NCBI RefSeq assembly: GCF_963675165.1
Contig: NC_087384.1
Coordinates: forward strand, 886,001-950,000
Reading direction: 5' to 3'
From: Halichondria panicea
Taxonomy: Eukaryota > Porifera > Demospongiae > Suberitida > Halichondriidae
DNA length: 64,000 nucleotides
Shown here piece after piece: positions 1 to 11,963 of this stretch. How positions within the stretch are numbered: position 1 is the first letter of the stretch; each line of letters opens with the position of its first letter. Below the pieces are notes generated by a model. It saw only the letters and a program-made list of their open reading frames with translations, made no database searches and was not told the DNA's origin. The translations under genes and the position numbers were made by a program.

Positions 1-816
1 GTACAGTTCAAGCTACACACAGCACCGCTCAACTATTCTCTACCCCATTATCTAGCTAAATCTGGTCCAACTAGACAGCAGACACAGCTAGTTAATTCAG
101 TAAAGCCAGGGGTAGCCCTACTTCTACGGTTGTTCAGTACCCACGGTAACAATTCCTCTGGGCTGGGCTAACTAGTTGAGCCACGCCTCCCAATTCTCAA
201 GGCTAGGTACATGTCTCTGTCTAGCTGCTTCTTCAGCTTCTTGCTCAGTTTTGTGGCTTAGAGAAAGGCCAGCTACTCAGGGGGAAGAGTCCAGATGAAA
301 GTCTGGCAGCCAGGTGACGTCCAAACGGTCAGTTATTCTTTCCACCAACTTTTTAATCTAGTCTAGTCCTGCTTGCACTGCTACTACTACTGCTGCCTAC
401 TGCTGCTACTCTTCCTAGCTAGTCAAAGGTTTCTTTTTTTTTTTTTTTTTTTTTTATAACTACATATGCACAAAGAGACATCAAAGCTTACATCAAAGGA
501 CACAGATTTTTAGCCTACTTGACTGATAAGGCGGTTACCTAGACTACAGTTTGTTTGTCAGGGAGGAGCTCACATACAACTTCATCTAATTCATCATAAC
601 GATTCCTTACCCATTGTTGTAATTTCTACAACAGATTGCCAAGGAAAGAGATAATTACAACAGAATTTACAACAGAGTGGGTTAGGGCCTCTCATATACA
701 ACTGAATTCTTTATCACAATTTTATTAATCATTGAAATAATACCCCTTTCCTCCCCTCTCCAAGGCCAATTTAGACCAGGAGAGTACCATCTAACAAAAA
801 TCAGTCACACAGCACA

Positions 817-3800
817 TTAGCTAGCACATGTGTGTCCGATAACAGAGTGTCCTTTGCATATTCTTATGCGACAGTGGGGACATGCCATTGCAGTGTGTTG
901 CTGCTCTCTGCTAGGGATCTTCTCCCGAACACACACTTGACAGCGCCCACGAGACACTCCGACACTATTTGCACTCACACGTGCGCCCTGTGATGGGGGG
1001 AAAACGATATTTAGACTGGCCAGACCTGAGGCACTGCTACGAGTACGTGGCACACCCAATAGACTATGAATTAGTTCCAATCGAAACCCTTTCAAAGGCA
1101 TGGCCTTTGAACCCACCCTGACACAGTTGTGCCTGTATAGAATGTATGCATTATTCACACTAACGTCAAGGAATTGAAAGAAAATCCTGAACCAATACCG
1201 CCGACACTTTCTATCGTACCCATAGGTTTTCCTCATACGCCCTGTATTGTCAACTCCTCCCATGTACATGTTATATGCAGGGAGACAGGGGGGGACACTC
1301 TGAGAGCGTAGGGTACCGTCTTTGTGCATTCGCATTACAGTGTGGGGCATATGGTCAGGGAACACATTTGTTGCAAAGGACACAACTCTACGGTCGTTAA
1401 ACATAGAGTAAGAAATATCACCAACAGTCATGGACGTATAGTCACCTTTGTCGAGTACCACATCCTTAAGACTTGCTGGGAAACCAGCAGCATTCTTCAA
1501 AATTGTGCCGACAGTAAACACATTTTGCTTAGCCAACTCTTCTATCAATGGACCGGACGTGTAAAAGTTGTCCATGTACACAACATGCTGATGACCATAA
1601 AAAGGAGTGAGTAAACGATGGACTACATTTTTCACAAGCCCTTTCACAGCTATCTTTTTCCCAGAGGAATCGGTGAGCTTACCACTGTATACATCAAACA
1701 CACAGAGATACCCACAGCATGAACATGAGCAGCACCATACCTTGAACCCCAGTTTAACAGGCTTCTTGGGCATATGAATTTTCCCGCTTTTACGACCCTT
1801 GTACTTTATCATCATCTCATCAACGGAAAGCTCCTGACTGGGATTATACCTCATGAAGTAGTTGGCTTTAAGAGTCTCTAAAACAGTTTTTAGCTTGCTA
1901 GTTACCTTACGTGCATCAGTGATGGACGTATTGTCCTCACAGTGCAGATACCGCCATAAACTTTGGAACCTTTTGAGCGACATTACATTGCTCACACATT
2001 GTACACCTAAAAGGGGATCCTTGGACCAGTAGTCCGTAATTTCAGGGAGCCTATGAATGCCCATCTCTAGTACAATCCCCAAAAACACCCACAATTCGGC
2101 ACTGTTTGTAGCTGACCAACCCTTAGCACCACACTGCCTAGCGTACAGGTTGGTCTGTTCGGCTATGTACTCACACAAACTATCGGGCCAAAGTAACTTA
2201 ACAAAATCTAGGCATGGAGTTACAGACGGATCAAGTTGATTGACAGGACCGACCACACCGCCAAAGACGGGGTATCTTCCTGTGGACTTAGCTTTTTGGA
2301 GTCCATTGTCCCTCGCCAGCTTCCTCCGTTTGGGAGTCGGAGCCATGCCATCGACCATTTCGTCATCATCCTCCACTGCAGCATCTGCACGGAAACAAAG
2401 CATGAATATCATTAGAGTACCACAAGAGTGCTCGCCAGTGCAGGTGGGGGACAGGCTATGAATGTCATTATGTGGGCGTACCACACGCTAGTGGTGCTAT
2501 GAATATCATTAACTACTGGGGGGGGTTAGGGCGCATAGGTACAGTACAGCAGAGGAAAAGGCTCGTCCACATCAAAGGCTCGTGGGAGGAGCCCAACAAA
2601 CCACAACAACCATGAATGTCATTAGTGGGCGTACCACACGCTAGTGGTGCTATGAATATCATTAACTACTGGGGGGGGTTAGGGCGCATAGGTACAGTAC
2701 AGCAGAGGAAAAGGCTCGTCCCCATCAAAGGCTCGTGGGAGGATCCCAACAAACCACAACAACCATGAATGTCATTATGTGGGCGTACCGCACGCTAGTG
2801 GTGCTATGAATATCATTAACTACTGGGGGGGGGGGGTTAGGGCACATAGGTACAGTACAGCAGAGGAAAAGGCTCGTCCCCATCAAAGGCTCGTGGGAGG
2901 ATCCCAACAAACCACAACAACCATGAATGTCATTATGTGGGCGTACCGCACGCTAGTGGTGCTATGAATATCATTAACTACTGGGGGGGGGGGGTTTAGG
3001 GCACATAGGTACAGTACAGCAGAGGAAAAGGCTCGTCCACATCAAAGGCTCGTGGGAGGAGCCCAACAAACCACAACAACCATGAATGTCATTACGTGGG
3101 CGTACCACACGCTAGTGGTGCTATGAATATCATTAACTACTGGGGGGGGGGGGGGTTAGGGCACATAGGTACAGTACAGCAGAGGAAAAGGCTCGTCCCC
3201 ATCAAAGGCTCGTGGGAGGAGCCCAACAAACCACAACAACCATGAATGTCATTATGTGGGCGTACCACACGCTAGTGGTGCTATGAATATCATTAACTAC
3301 TGGGGGGGGGGGGTTAGGGCACATAGGTACAGTACAGCAGAGGAAAAGGCTCGTCCCCATCAAAGGCTCGTGGGAGGAGCCCAACAAACCACAACAACCA
3401 TGAATGTCATTATGTGGGCGTACCGCACGCTAGTGGTGCTATGAATATCATTAACTACTGGGGGGGGGGGGTTAGGGCACATAGGTACAGTACAGCAGAG
3501 GAAAAGGCTCGTCCACATCAAAGGCTCGTGGGAGGAGCCCAACAAACCACAACAACCATGAATGTCATTACGTGGGCGTACCGCACGCTAGTGGTGCTAT
3601 GAATATCATTAACTACTGGGGGGAGGGGGTTAGGGCACATAGGTACAGTACAGCAGAGGAAAAGGCTCGTCCCCATCAAAGGCTCGTGGGAGGAGCCCAA
3701 CAAACCACAACAACCATGAATGTCATTACGTGGGCGTACCGCACGCTAGTGGTGCTATGAATATCATTAACTACTGGGGGGAGGGGGTTAGGGCACATAG

Positions 3801-4734
3801 GTACAGTACAGCAGAGGAAAAGGCTCGTCCCCATCAAAGGCTCGTGGGAGGAGCCCAACAAACCACAACAACCATGAATGTCATTACGTGGGCGTACCAC
3901 ATGCTAGTGGTGCTATGAATATCATTAACAACTGGGGGGGGGGGGGGGGTTAGGGCACATAGGTACAGTACAGCAGAGGAAAAGGCTCGTCCACATCAAA
4001 GGCTCGTGGGAGGAGCCCAACAAACCACAACAACCATGAATGTCATTACGTGGGCGTACCACACGCTAGTGGTGCTATGAATATCATTAACTACTGGGGG
4101 GGGGGGGGGGGGTTAGGGCACATAGGTACAGTACAGCAGAGGAAAAGGCTCGTCCACATCAAAGGCTCGTGGGAGGAGCCTAACAAACCACAACAACCAT
4201 GAATGTCATTACGTGGGCGTACCACACGCTAGTGGTGCTATGAATATCATTAACTACTGGGGGGGGGGGGGTTAGGGCACATAGGTACAGTACAGCAGAG
4301 GAAAAGGCTCGTCCACATCAAAGGCTCGTGGGAGGAGCCCAACAAACCACAACAACCATGAATATCAATATGTGGGCGTAATGCACGCGTGTGGTGCTAT
4401 GAATATCATTAACAACTGGGGGTTAGGGTACAGTACAGTACTGCAGTCAAGGCGACGCCAAAAAGAGGCTCACACAATGTAGGAGGAGCCACAAAAGGCA
4501 TGCACATGACGCCTCCGCCAAAAAGAGGCCACATATCGTTAGGGCATCACAATGCTGCCTCCCCAACCACTATTTAATGGTGCAATGACACAAACCTGAA
4601 TCACTCTCCAGATCTGTCTCAAAATCGTCATCACTGGGCTCGTCATGGTCATAACAGACTTCCTGGTCCTCCTCAAGCTCTCTGACAGTGTGCTCAAGCT
4701 CGCTGACAGTGTCAAGGAGTCCAATCAGCTCCAT
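817..4734 (-). CDS. piggyBac-type transposase, two exons, copy 1
   Basis: Cut-and-paste DNA transposase of the piggyBac (DDE_Tnp_1_7) family. My model joins exon 1 (4734-4596) to exon 2 (2384-817), giving 568 residues. The donor is CAG|GTTTGT and the acceptor GTGCAG|ATGC, phase 1, and the joined codon reads Asp. Exon 1 supplies an acidic N-terminus beginning MELIGLLDTVSELE. Candidate catalytic aspartates sit in SVDEMM (D235), VVYMDNFYTS (D318) and GGVDNTG (D425). The C-terminus is a Cys/His zinc-binding tail (CxxC..CPHC..CKGH), as in this family. The unspliced ORF starts at 2484, but its first 33 codons are minisatellite and intron sequence, so I prefer the spliced start. No broken codons are seen, so it could be active. 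Confidence 0.9.
2457..4440. repeat. ~158 bp minisatellite, about 13 units, in transposase intron
   Basis: Units of 152-162 bp repeat from about 2457 to 4440. Each contains CTATGAATATCATTAAC, a G-run of 7-18 bases followed by TTAGGGC, then AGGTACAGTACAGCAG and a GGCTCGT-rich segment. Anchor motifs occur near 2497, 2649, 2804, 2961, 3120, 3279, 3438, 3596, 3755, 3913, 4075, 4237 and 4395. Length variation comes mostly from the G-run. The array fills nearly all of the intron between the two transposase exons. The many 61-75 codon ORFs here, on both strands, are periodic by-products. Confidence 0.95.
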
Positions 4735-5867
4735 TTGGATTCAAAAGTTTTGAAAAATAACCCTTTCCTTGCCATTCGTGAAATCTGGAACAGGAGCGTC
4801 TTTAGGTCGATCAATTAGTGTGGATCCGGCCTCACCACGCCTCCAAGTCATTCTATTAGTCTAGATCCGGCTAGCAATTCTAGCTGGGACTCCCAGTTCT
4901 AGCTCCTTTTGTTTAGCGTGTCAGAGACTGGGAGAAGATGATTGGCACTCCCTGGCTCCTTTGGATGTACAGCTGTCCAGATCCCTAGAACATACCCTCC
5001 ATTCTGACGAGTTATCAGTGCATAGGGTGCTTACTAGATTCTTGCCAGCCAGTACAGTTCAAGCTACACACAGCACCGCTCAACTATTCTCTACCCCATT
5101 ATCTAGCTAAATCTGGTCCAACTAGACAGCAGACACAGCTAGTTAATTCAGTAAAGCCAGGGGTAGCCCTACTTCTACGGTTGTTCAGTACCCACGGTAA
5201 CAATTCCTCTGGGCTGGGCTAACTAGTTGAGCCACGCCTCCCAATTCTCAAGGCTAGGTACATGTCTCTGTCTAGCTGCTTCTTCAGCTTCTTGCTCAGT
5301 TTTGTGGCTTAGAGAAAGGCCAGCTACTCAGGGGGAAGAGTCCAGATGAAAGTCTGGCAGCCAGGTGACGTCCAAACGGTCAGTTATTCTTTCCACCAAC
5401 TTTTTAATCTAGTCTAGTCCTGCTTGCACTGCTACTACTACTGCTGCCTACTGCTGCTACTCTTCCTAGCTAGTCAAAGGTTTCTTTTTTTTTTTTTTTT
5501 TTTTTTATAACTACATATGCACAAAGAGACATCAAAGCTTACATCAAAGGACACAGATTTTTAGCCTACTTGACTGATAAGGCGGTTACCTAGACTACAG
5601 TTTGTTTGTCAGGGAGGAGCTCACATACAACTTCATCTAATTCATCATAACGATTCCTTACCCATTGTTGTAATTTCTACAACAGATTGCCAAGGAAAGA
5701 GATAATTACAACAGAATTTACAACAGAGTGGGTTAGGGCCTCTCATATACAACTGAATTCTTTATCACAATTTTATTAATCATTGAAATAATACCCCTTT
5801 CCTCCCCTCTCCAAGGCCAATTTAGACCAGGAGAGTACCATCTAACAAAAATCAGTCACACAGCACA

Positions 5868-8800
5868 TTAGCTAGCACATGTGTGTCCGATAACAGAGTG
5901 TCCTTTGCATATTCTTATGCGACAGTGGGGACATGCCATTGCAGTGTGTTGCTGCTCTCTGCTAGGGATCTTCTCCCGAACACACACTTGACAGCGCCCA
6001 CGAGACACTCCGACACTATTTGCACTCACACGTGCGCCCTGTGATGGGGGGAAAACGATATTTAGACTGGCCAGACCTGAGGCACTGCTACGAGTACGTG
6101 GCACACCCAATAGACTATGAATTAGTTCCAATCGAAACCCTTTCAAAGGCATGGCCTTTGAACCCACCCTGACACAGTTGTGCCTGTATAGAATGTATGC
6201 ATTATTCACACTAACGTCAAGGAATTGAAAGAAAATCCTGAACCAATACCGCCGACACTTTCTATCGTACCCATAGGTTTTCCTCATACGCCCTGTATTG
6301 TCAACTCCTCCCATGTACATGTTATATGCAGGGAGACAGGGGGGGACACTCTGAGAGCGTAGGGTACCGTCTTTGTGCATTCGCATTACAGTGTGGGGCA
6401 TATGGTCAGGGAACACATTTGTTGCAAAGGACACAACTCTACGGTCGTTAAACATAGAGTAAGAAATATCACCAACAGTCATGGACGTATAGTCACCTTT
6501 GTCGAGTACCACATCCTTAAGACTTGCTGGGAAACCAGCAGCATTCTTCAAAATTGTGCCGACAGTAAACACATTTTGCTTAGCCAACTCTTCTATCAAT
6601 GGACCGGACGTGTAAAAGTTGTCCATGTACACAACATGCTGATGACCATAAAAAGGAGTGAGTAAACGATGGACTACATTTTTCACAAGCCCTTTCACAG
6701 CTATCTTTTTCCCAGAGGAATCGGTGAGCTTACCACTGTATACATCAAACACACAGAGATACCCACAGCATGAACATGAGCAGCACCATACCTTGAACCC
6801 CAGTTTAACAGGCTTCTTGGGCATATGAATTTTCCCGCTTTTACGACCCTTGTACTTTATCATCATCTCATCAACGGAAAGCTCCTGACTGGGATTATAC
6901 CTCATGAAGTAGTTGGCTTTAAGAGTCTCTAAAACAGTTTTTAGCTTGCTAGTTACCTTACGTGCATCAGTGATGGACGTATTGTCCTCACAGTGCAGAT
7001 ACCGCCATAAACTTTGGAACCTTTTGAGCGACATTACATTGCTCACACATTGTACACCTAAAAGGGGATCCTTGGACCAGTAGTCCGTAATTTCAGGGAG
7101 CCTATGAATGCCCATCTCTAGTACAATCCCCAAAAACACCCACAATTCGGCACTGTTTGTAGCTGACCAACCCTTAGCACCACACTGCCTAGCGTACAGG
7201 TTGGTCTGTTCGGCTATGTACTCACACAAACTATCGGGCCAAAGTAACTTAACAAAATCTAGGCATGGAGTTACAGACGGATCAAGTTGATTGACAGGAC
7301 CGACCACACCGCCAAAGACGGGGTATCTTCCTGTGGACTTAGCTTTTTGGAGTCCATTGTCCCTCGCCAGCTTCCTCCGTTTGGGAGTCGGAGCCATGCC
7401 ATCGACCATTTCGTCATCATCCTCCACTGCAGCATCTGCACGGAAACAAAGCATGAATATCATTAGAGTACCACAAGAGTGCTCGCCAGTGCAGGTGGGG
7501 GACAGGCTATGAATGTCATTATGTGGGCGTACCACACGCTAGTGGTGCTATGAATATCATTAACTACTGGGGGGGGTTAGGGCGCATAGGTACAGTACAG
7601 CAGAGGAAAAGGCTCGTCCACATCAAAGGCTCGTGGGAGGAGCCCAACAAACCACAACAACCATGAATGTCATTAGTGGGCGTACCACACGCTAGTGGTG
7701 CTATGAATATCATTAACTACTGGGGGGGGTTAGGGCGCATAGGTACAGTACAGCAGAGGAAAAGGCTCGTCCCCATCAAAGGCTCGTGGGAGGATCCCAA
7801 CAAACCACAACAACCATGAATGTCATTATGTGGGCGTACCGCACGCTAGTGGTGCTATGAATATCATTAACTACTGGGGGGGGGGGGTTAGGGCACATAG
7901 GTACAGTACAGCAGAGGAAAAGGCTCGTCCCCATCAAAGGCTCGTGGGAGGATCCCAACAAACCACAACAACCATGAATGTCATTATGTGGGCGTACCGC
8001 ACGCTAGTGGTGCTATGAATATCATTAACTACTGGGGGGGGGGGGTTTAGGGCACATAGGTACAGTACAGCAGAGGAAAAGGCTCGTCCACATCAAAGGC
8101 TCGTGGGAGGAGCCCAACAAACCACAACAACCATGAATGTCATTACGTGGGCGTACCACACGCTAGTGGTGCTATGAATATCATTAACTACTGGGGGGGG
8201 GGGGGGTTAGGGCACATAGGTACAGTACAGCAGAGGAAAAGGCTCGTCCCCATCAAAGGCTCGTGGGAGGAGCCCAACAAACCACAACAACCATGAATGT
8301 CATTATGTGGGCGTACCACACGCTAGTGGTGCTATGAATATCATTAACTACTGGGGGGGGGGGGTTAGGGCACATAGGTACAGTACAGCAGAGGAAAAGG
8401 CTCGTCCCCATCAAAGGCTCGTGGGAGGAGCCCAACAAACCACAACAACCATGAATGTCATTATGTGGGCGTACCGCACGCTAGTGGTGCTATGAATATC
8501 ATTAACTACTGGGGGGGGGGGGTTAGGGCACATAGGTACAGTACAGCAGAGGAAAAGGCTCGTCCACATCAAAGGCTCGTGGGAGGAGCCCAACAAACCA
8601 CAACAACCATGAATGTCATTACGTGGGCGTACCGCACGCTAGTGGTGCTATGAATATCATTAACTACTGGGGGGAGGGGGTTAGGGCACATAGGTACAGT
8701 ACAGCAGAGGAAAAGGCTCGTCCCCATCAAAGGCTCGTGGGAGGAGCCCAACAAACCACAACAACCATGAATGTCATTACGTGGGCGTACCGCACGCTAG

Positions 8801-9784
8801 TGGTGCTATGAATATCATTAACTACTGGGGGGAGGGGGTTAGGGCACATAGGTACAGTACAGCAGAGGAAAAGGCTCGTCCCCATCAAAGGCTCGTGGGA
8901 GGAGCCCAACAAACCACAACAACCATGAATGTCATTACGTGGGCGTACCACATGCTAGTGGTGCTATGAATATCATTAACAACTGGGGGGGGGGGGGGGT
9001 TAGGGCACATAGGTACAGTACAGCAGAGGAAAAGGCTCGTCCACATCAAAGGCTCGTGGGAGGAGCCCAACAAACCACAACAACCATGAATGTCATTACG
9101 TGGGCGTACCACACGCTAGTGGTGCTATGAATATCATTAACTACTGGGGGGGGGGGGGGGGGTTAGGGCACATAGGTACAGTACAGCAGAGGAAAAGGCT
9201 CGTCCACATCAAAGGCTCGTGGGAGGAGCCTAACAAACCACAACAACCATGAATGTCATTACGTGGGCGTACCACACGCTAGTGGTGCTATGAATATCAT
9301 TAACTACTGGGGGGGGGGGGGTTAGGGCACATAGGTACAGTACAGCAGAGGAAAAGGCTCGTCCACATCAAAGGCTCGTGGGAGGAGCCCAACAAACCAC
9401 AACAACCATGAATATCAATATGTGGGCGTAATGCACGCGTGTGGTGCTATGAATATCATTAACAACTGGGGGTTAGGGTACAGTACAGTACTGCAGTCAA
9501 GGCGACGCCAAAAAGAGGCTCACACAATGTAGGAGGAGCCACAAAAGGCATGCACATGACGCCTCCGCCAAAAAGAGGCCACATATCGTTAGGGCATCAC
9601 AATGCTGCCTCCCCAACCACTATTTAATGGTGCAATGACACAAACCTGAATCACTCTCCAGATCTGTCTCAAAATCGTCATCACTGGGCTCGTCATGGTC
9701 ATAACAGACTTCCTGGTCCTCCTCAAGCTCTCTGACAGTGTGCTCAAGCTCGCTGACAGTGTCAAGGAGTCCAATCAGCTCCAT
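5868..9784 (-). CDS. piggyBac-type transposase, two exons, copy 2
   Basis: Second copy of the transposase, identical in its coding exons to the copy ending at 817. Exon 1 is 9784-9646 and exon 2 is 7435-5868, with the same splice borders and phase 1 junction, 568 residues predicted. The three candidate catalytic aspartates and the C-terminal Cys/His tail are retained. The intron is again filled by the ~158 bp minisatellite (7508-9490), with one G-run shorter by a base. I see nothing to say which copy, if either, is expressed. Confidence 0.9.
7508..9490. repeat. ~158 bp minisatellite, copy 2 of the array
   Basis: Same array as at 2457-4440, shifted by 5051 and then 5050 bases. Unit order and variants (for example the GGATCC-bearing units and the units with GGGGGGAGGGGG) are conserved between the two arrays. 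The whole 5 kb block was therefore duplicated after the minisatellite had expanded. Confidence 0.95.
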
Positions 9785-10101
9785 TTGGATTCAAAAGTTT
9801 TGAAAAATAACCCTTTCCTTGCCATTCGTGAAATCTGGAACAGGAGCGTCTTTAGGTCGATCAATTAGTGTGGATCCGGCCTCACCACGCCTCCAAGTCA
9901 TTCTATTAGTCTAGATCCGGCTAGCAATTCTAGCTGGGACTCCCAGTTCTAGCTCCTTTTGTTTAGCGTGTCAGAGACTGGGAGAAGATGATTGGCACTC
10001 CCTGGCTCCTTTGGATGTACAGCTGTCCAGATCCCTAGAACATACCCTCCATTCTGACGAGTTATCAGTGCATAGGGTGCTTACTAGATTCTTGCCAGCC
10101 A

Positions 10102-10750
10102 GTACAGTTCAAGCTACACACAGCACCGCTCAACTATTCTCTACCCCATTATCTAGCTAAATCTGGTCCAACTAGACAGCAGACACAGCTAGTTAATTCA
10201 GTAAAGCCAGGGGTAGCCCTACTTCTACGGTTGTTCAGTACCCACGGTAACAATTCCTCTGGGCTGGGCTAACTAGTTGAGCCACGCCTCCCAATTCTCA
10301 AGGCTAGGTACATGTCTCTGTCTAGCTGCTTCTTCAGCTTCTTGCTCAGTTTTGTGGCTTAGAGAAAGGCCAGCTACTCAGGGGGAAGAGTCCAGATGAA
10401 AGTCTGGCAGCCAGGTGACGTCCAAACGGTCAGTTATTCTTTCCACCAACTTTTTAATCTAGTCTAGTCCTGCTTGCACTGCTACTACTACTGCTGCCTA
10501 CTGCTGCTACTCTTCCTAGCTAGTCAAAGGTTTCTTTTTTTTTTTTTTTTTTTTTATAACTACATATGCACAAAGAGACATCAAAGCTTACATCAAAGGA
10601 CACAGATTTTTAGCCTACTTGACTGATAAGGCGGTTACCTAGACTACAGTTTGTTTGTCAGGGAGGAGCTCACATACAACTTCATCTAATTCATCATAAC
10701 GATTCCTTACCCATTGTTGTAATTTCTACAACAGATTGCCAAGGAAAGAG
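10102..10750. repeat. Third, partial copy of the 5.05 kb unit
   Basis: Matches unit positions 1-650, with 21 instead of 22 T in the poly-T run, then stops abruptly after TTGCCAAGGAAAGAG at 10750. The reverse complement, CTCTTTCCTTGGCAAT, resembles CCCTTTCCTTGCCATT found at 4761 and 9811. The break may therefore be a transposon terminus rather than a random cut. Everything to the right is LINE sequence. Confidence 0.9.
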
Positions 10751-10754
10751 GTAA

Positions 10755-11963
10755 AGGGGTTGTGAGACTACTACTGCTCTAGACTCTAAATCTCAGGTAG
10801 ACGTTGTAGATCTATATCTGGATTTAAAAAAAGCTTTTGACAAGGTTTCCCATAGTGGCTTACTTGTGAAACTAGATTCACTGGGTGTAAATGGGAATGT
10901 TTGGTTCTGGCTTAGGGAATATCTCAATAACAGACGGCAACTGGTCTCTGTGAATGGCCACCATTCCTCTATCCTGCCTGTTACCTCTGGAGTGCCACGG
11001 GGCAGTATACTAGGCCCCTTGCTATTTCTCGTCTTCATAAATGACTTACCAGACTCTGTCAAGTTCTCCAAAGTGCACCTTTTTGCTGATGATACCAAAT
11101 GCTCCAAGGTTATAGATAGTGTAGAGGATGTCAACAAGCTTCAGTCAGACATTAATGACATCACTAGTTGGAGCAAAAGCTGGTCGCTCCCTTTCAACGA
11201 AATGAAAAGCATAGTAATTCAATTCTGCTCCTCCCCTCCACCCCAAACCTCATACACTCTAGCCGGTCTAAACGTAACTCACTCAATGTCCAACAAAGAT
11301 CTAGGTCTCATTTTCCGATCGGATCTCAAATGGGTGTCCCACTATAACCAAATCTCTGCTAAAGCTTACAAGAAACTAGGACTGCTCAAAAGAACATTTT
11401 CATCATCAAACTCGGTTGATACTAAAAAGAAACTTTATATCTCTCTAGTGAAGTCTCAACTGTTGTATGGCTCAGTACTATGGAGGCCGATGCTCATCAA
11501 AGATATCCTATCTCTAGAAAAAATTCAGAGGAGAGCGACGAAGTTTATTCTTGGCCAAGGTCTATCACCGTTAACCTACAAGGGAAGACTCGTTAAGCTA
11601 AATCTCCTCCCCCTTATGTATCATCTAGAGCTGGCAGACATTATGTTCTACATAAACTCTTACAAAAACAGAACTCCAAGATACAACATTTCGGATTATA
11701 TCACACAAACTGCAGGCTTCACCAGATCCTCAGACTATCATAGACTAAGCCACAAGTACTCACGTACGAACACGTCCAGACATTTCTACTACAATCGTCT
11801 CCCAAGACTATGGAATAACCTGCCACCACTAGACATTAACCTCAGGAGCAGCTCTATCAAAGCAAAATTGAAGAATCTCCTCTGGCAACACTTCCTTAGC
11901 AATTTTGATTCTGACGCTCCCTGCACTTTCCACTTCAAGTGCCCATGCAACAAATGTTGTTAG
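10755..11963 (+). pseudogene. 5'-truncated non-LTR (LINE) reverse transcriptase
   Basis: An open frame runs from 10755 to the stop at 11963 with no ATG needed. It encodes the reverse transcriptase core of a CR1/jockey-like LINE: LDLKKAFDKVSH (finger/palm), GVPRGSILGPLLFLVFINDL, and the catalytic FADD. It continues through the typical C-terminal region with SLEKIQRRATKF and LWNNLPPL and ends in a short Cys-rich tail (CPCNKCC). Endonuclease and the first RT motifs are missing because the 5.05 kb array begins at 10750. The 3' end has GAATTGAATTGAATAA near 12075, a short-repeat terminus common in LINEs. The remaining frame is intact. The family call is confident, the clade less so. Confidence 0.88.

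Larger units (their letters stand above)
1..5051. repeat. Tandem 5.05 kb unit, copy 1 (piggyBac-bearing)
   Basis: Bases 1-5051 recur from 5052 onward with offset 5051, dropping to 5050 after a G-run (16 G near 3934 against 15 G in copy 2). The only differences I saw between copies are homopolymer lengths; the encoded 555-codon exon ORFs are identical. The unit holds a transposase gene (817-4734) and about 940 bp outside it (4761-5701 in the joined array) that contains no gene. That part has a 22-T run and CTG/CTA-rich stretches. Bases 1-816 therefore hold no coding sequence apart from the 3' flank of the transposase, including an AATAAA on the minus strand near 725. Window position 1 lies inside the unit, so more copies may lie upstream. 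Confidence 0.95.
5052..10101. repeat. Tandem 5.05 kb unit, copy 2
   Basis: Full second copy of the unit in the same orientation as copy 1, joined directly to it without spacer. It holds transposase copy 2 and its own minisatellite (7508-9490). Near identity at this length means either very recent duplication, gene conversion, or an assembly effect such as merged haplotypes. Confidence 0.95.

Noticed and set aside
1324-1614. 96-codon plus-strand ORF antisense to the transposase
   Set aside because: It is fully antisense to the conserved transposase coding region and shows no domain features.
3125-3165. Possible telomere repeat (G-run followed by TTAGGG)
   Set aside because: TTAGGG occurs once per 158 bp unit and never in tandem, so this is not a telomeric array.
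2725-3918. Serial 61-75 codon ORFs on both strands in the minisatellite
   Set aside because: They repeat with the ~158 bp unit, start and stop at the same unit positions, and have no protein-like composition constraint; they are by-products of tandem DNA.
2457-4440. CRISPR-like array
   Set aside because: Whole units are near identical with no unique spacers, and the context is a eukaryotic transposon intron.
4761-5701. The ~940 bp A block as an LTR
   Set aside because: It lacks TG..CA ends, and there is no reverse transcriptase, integrase, primer-binding site or polypurine tract inside the unit.
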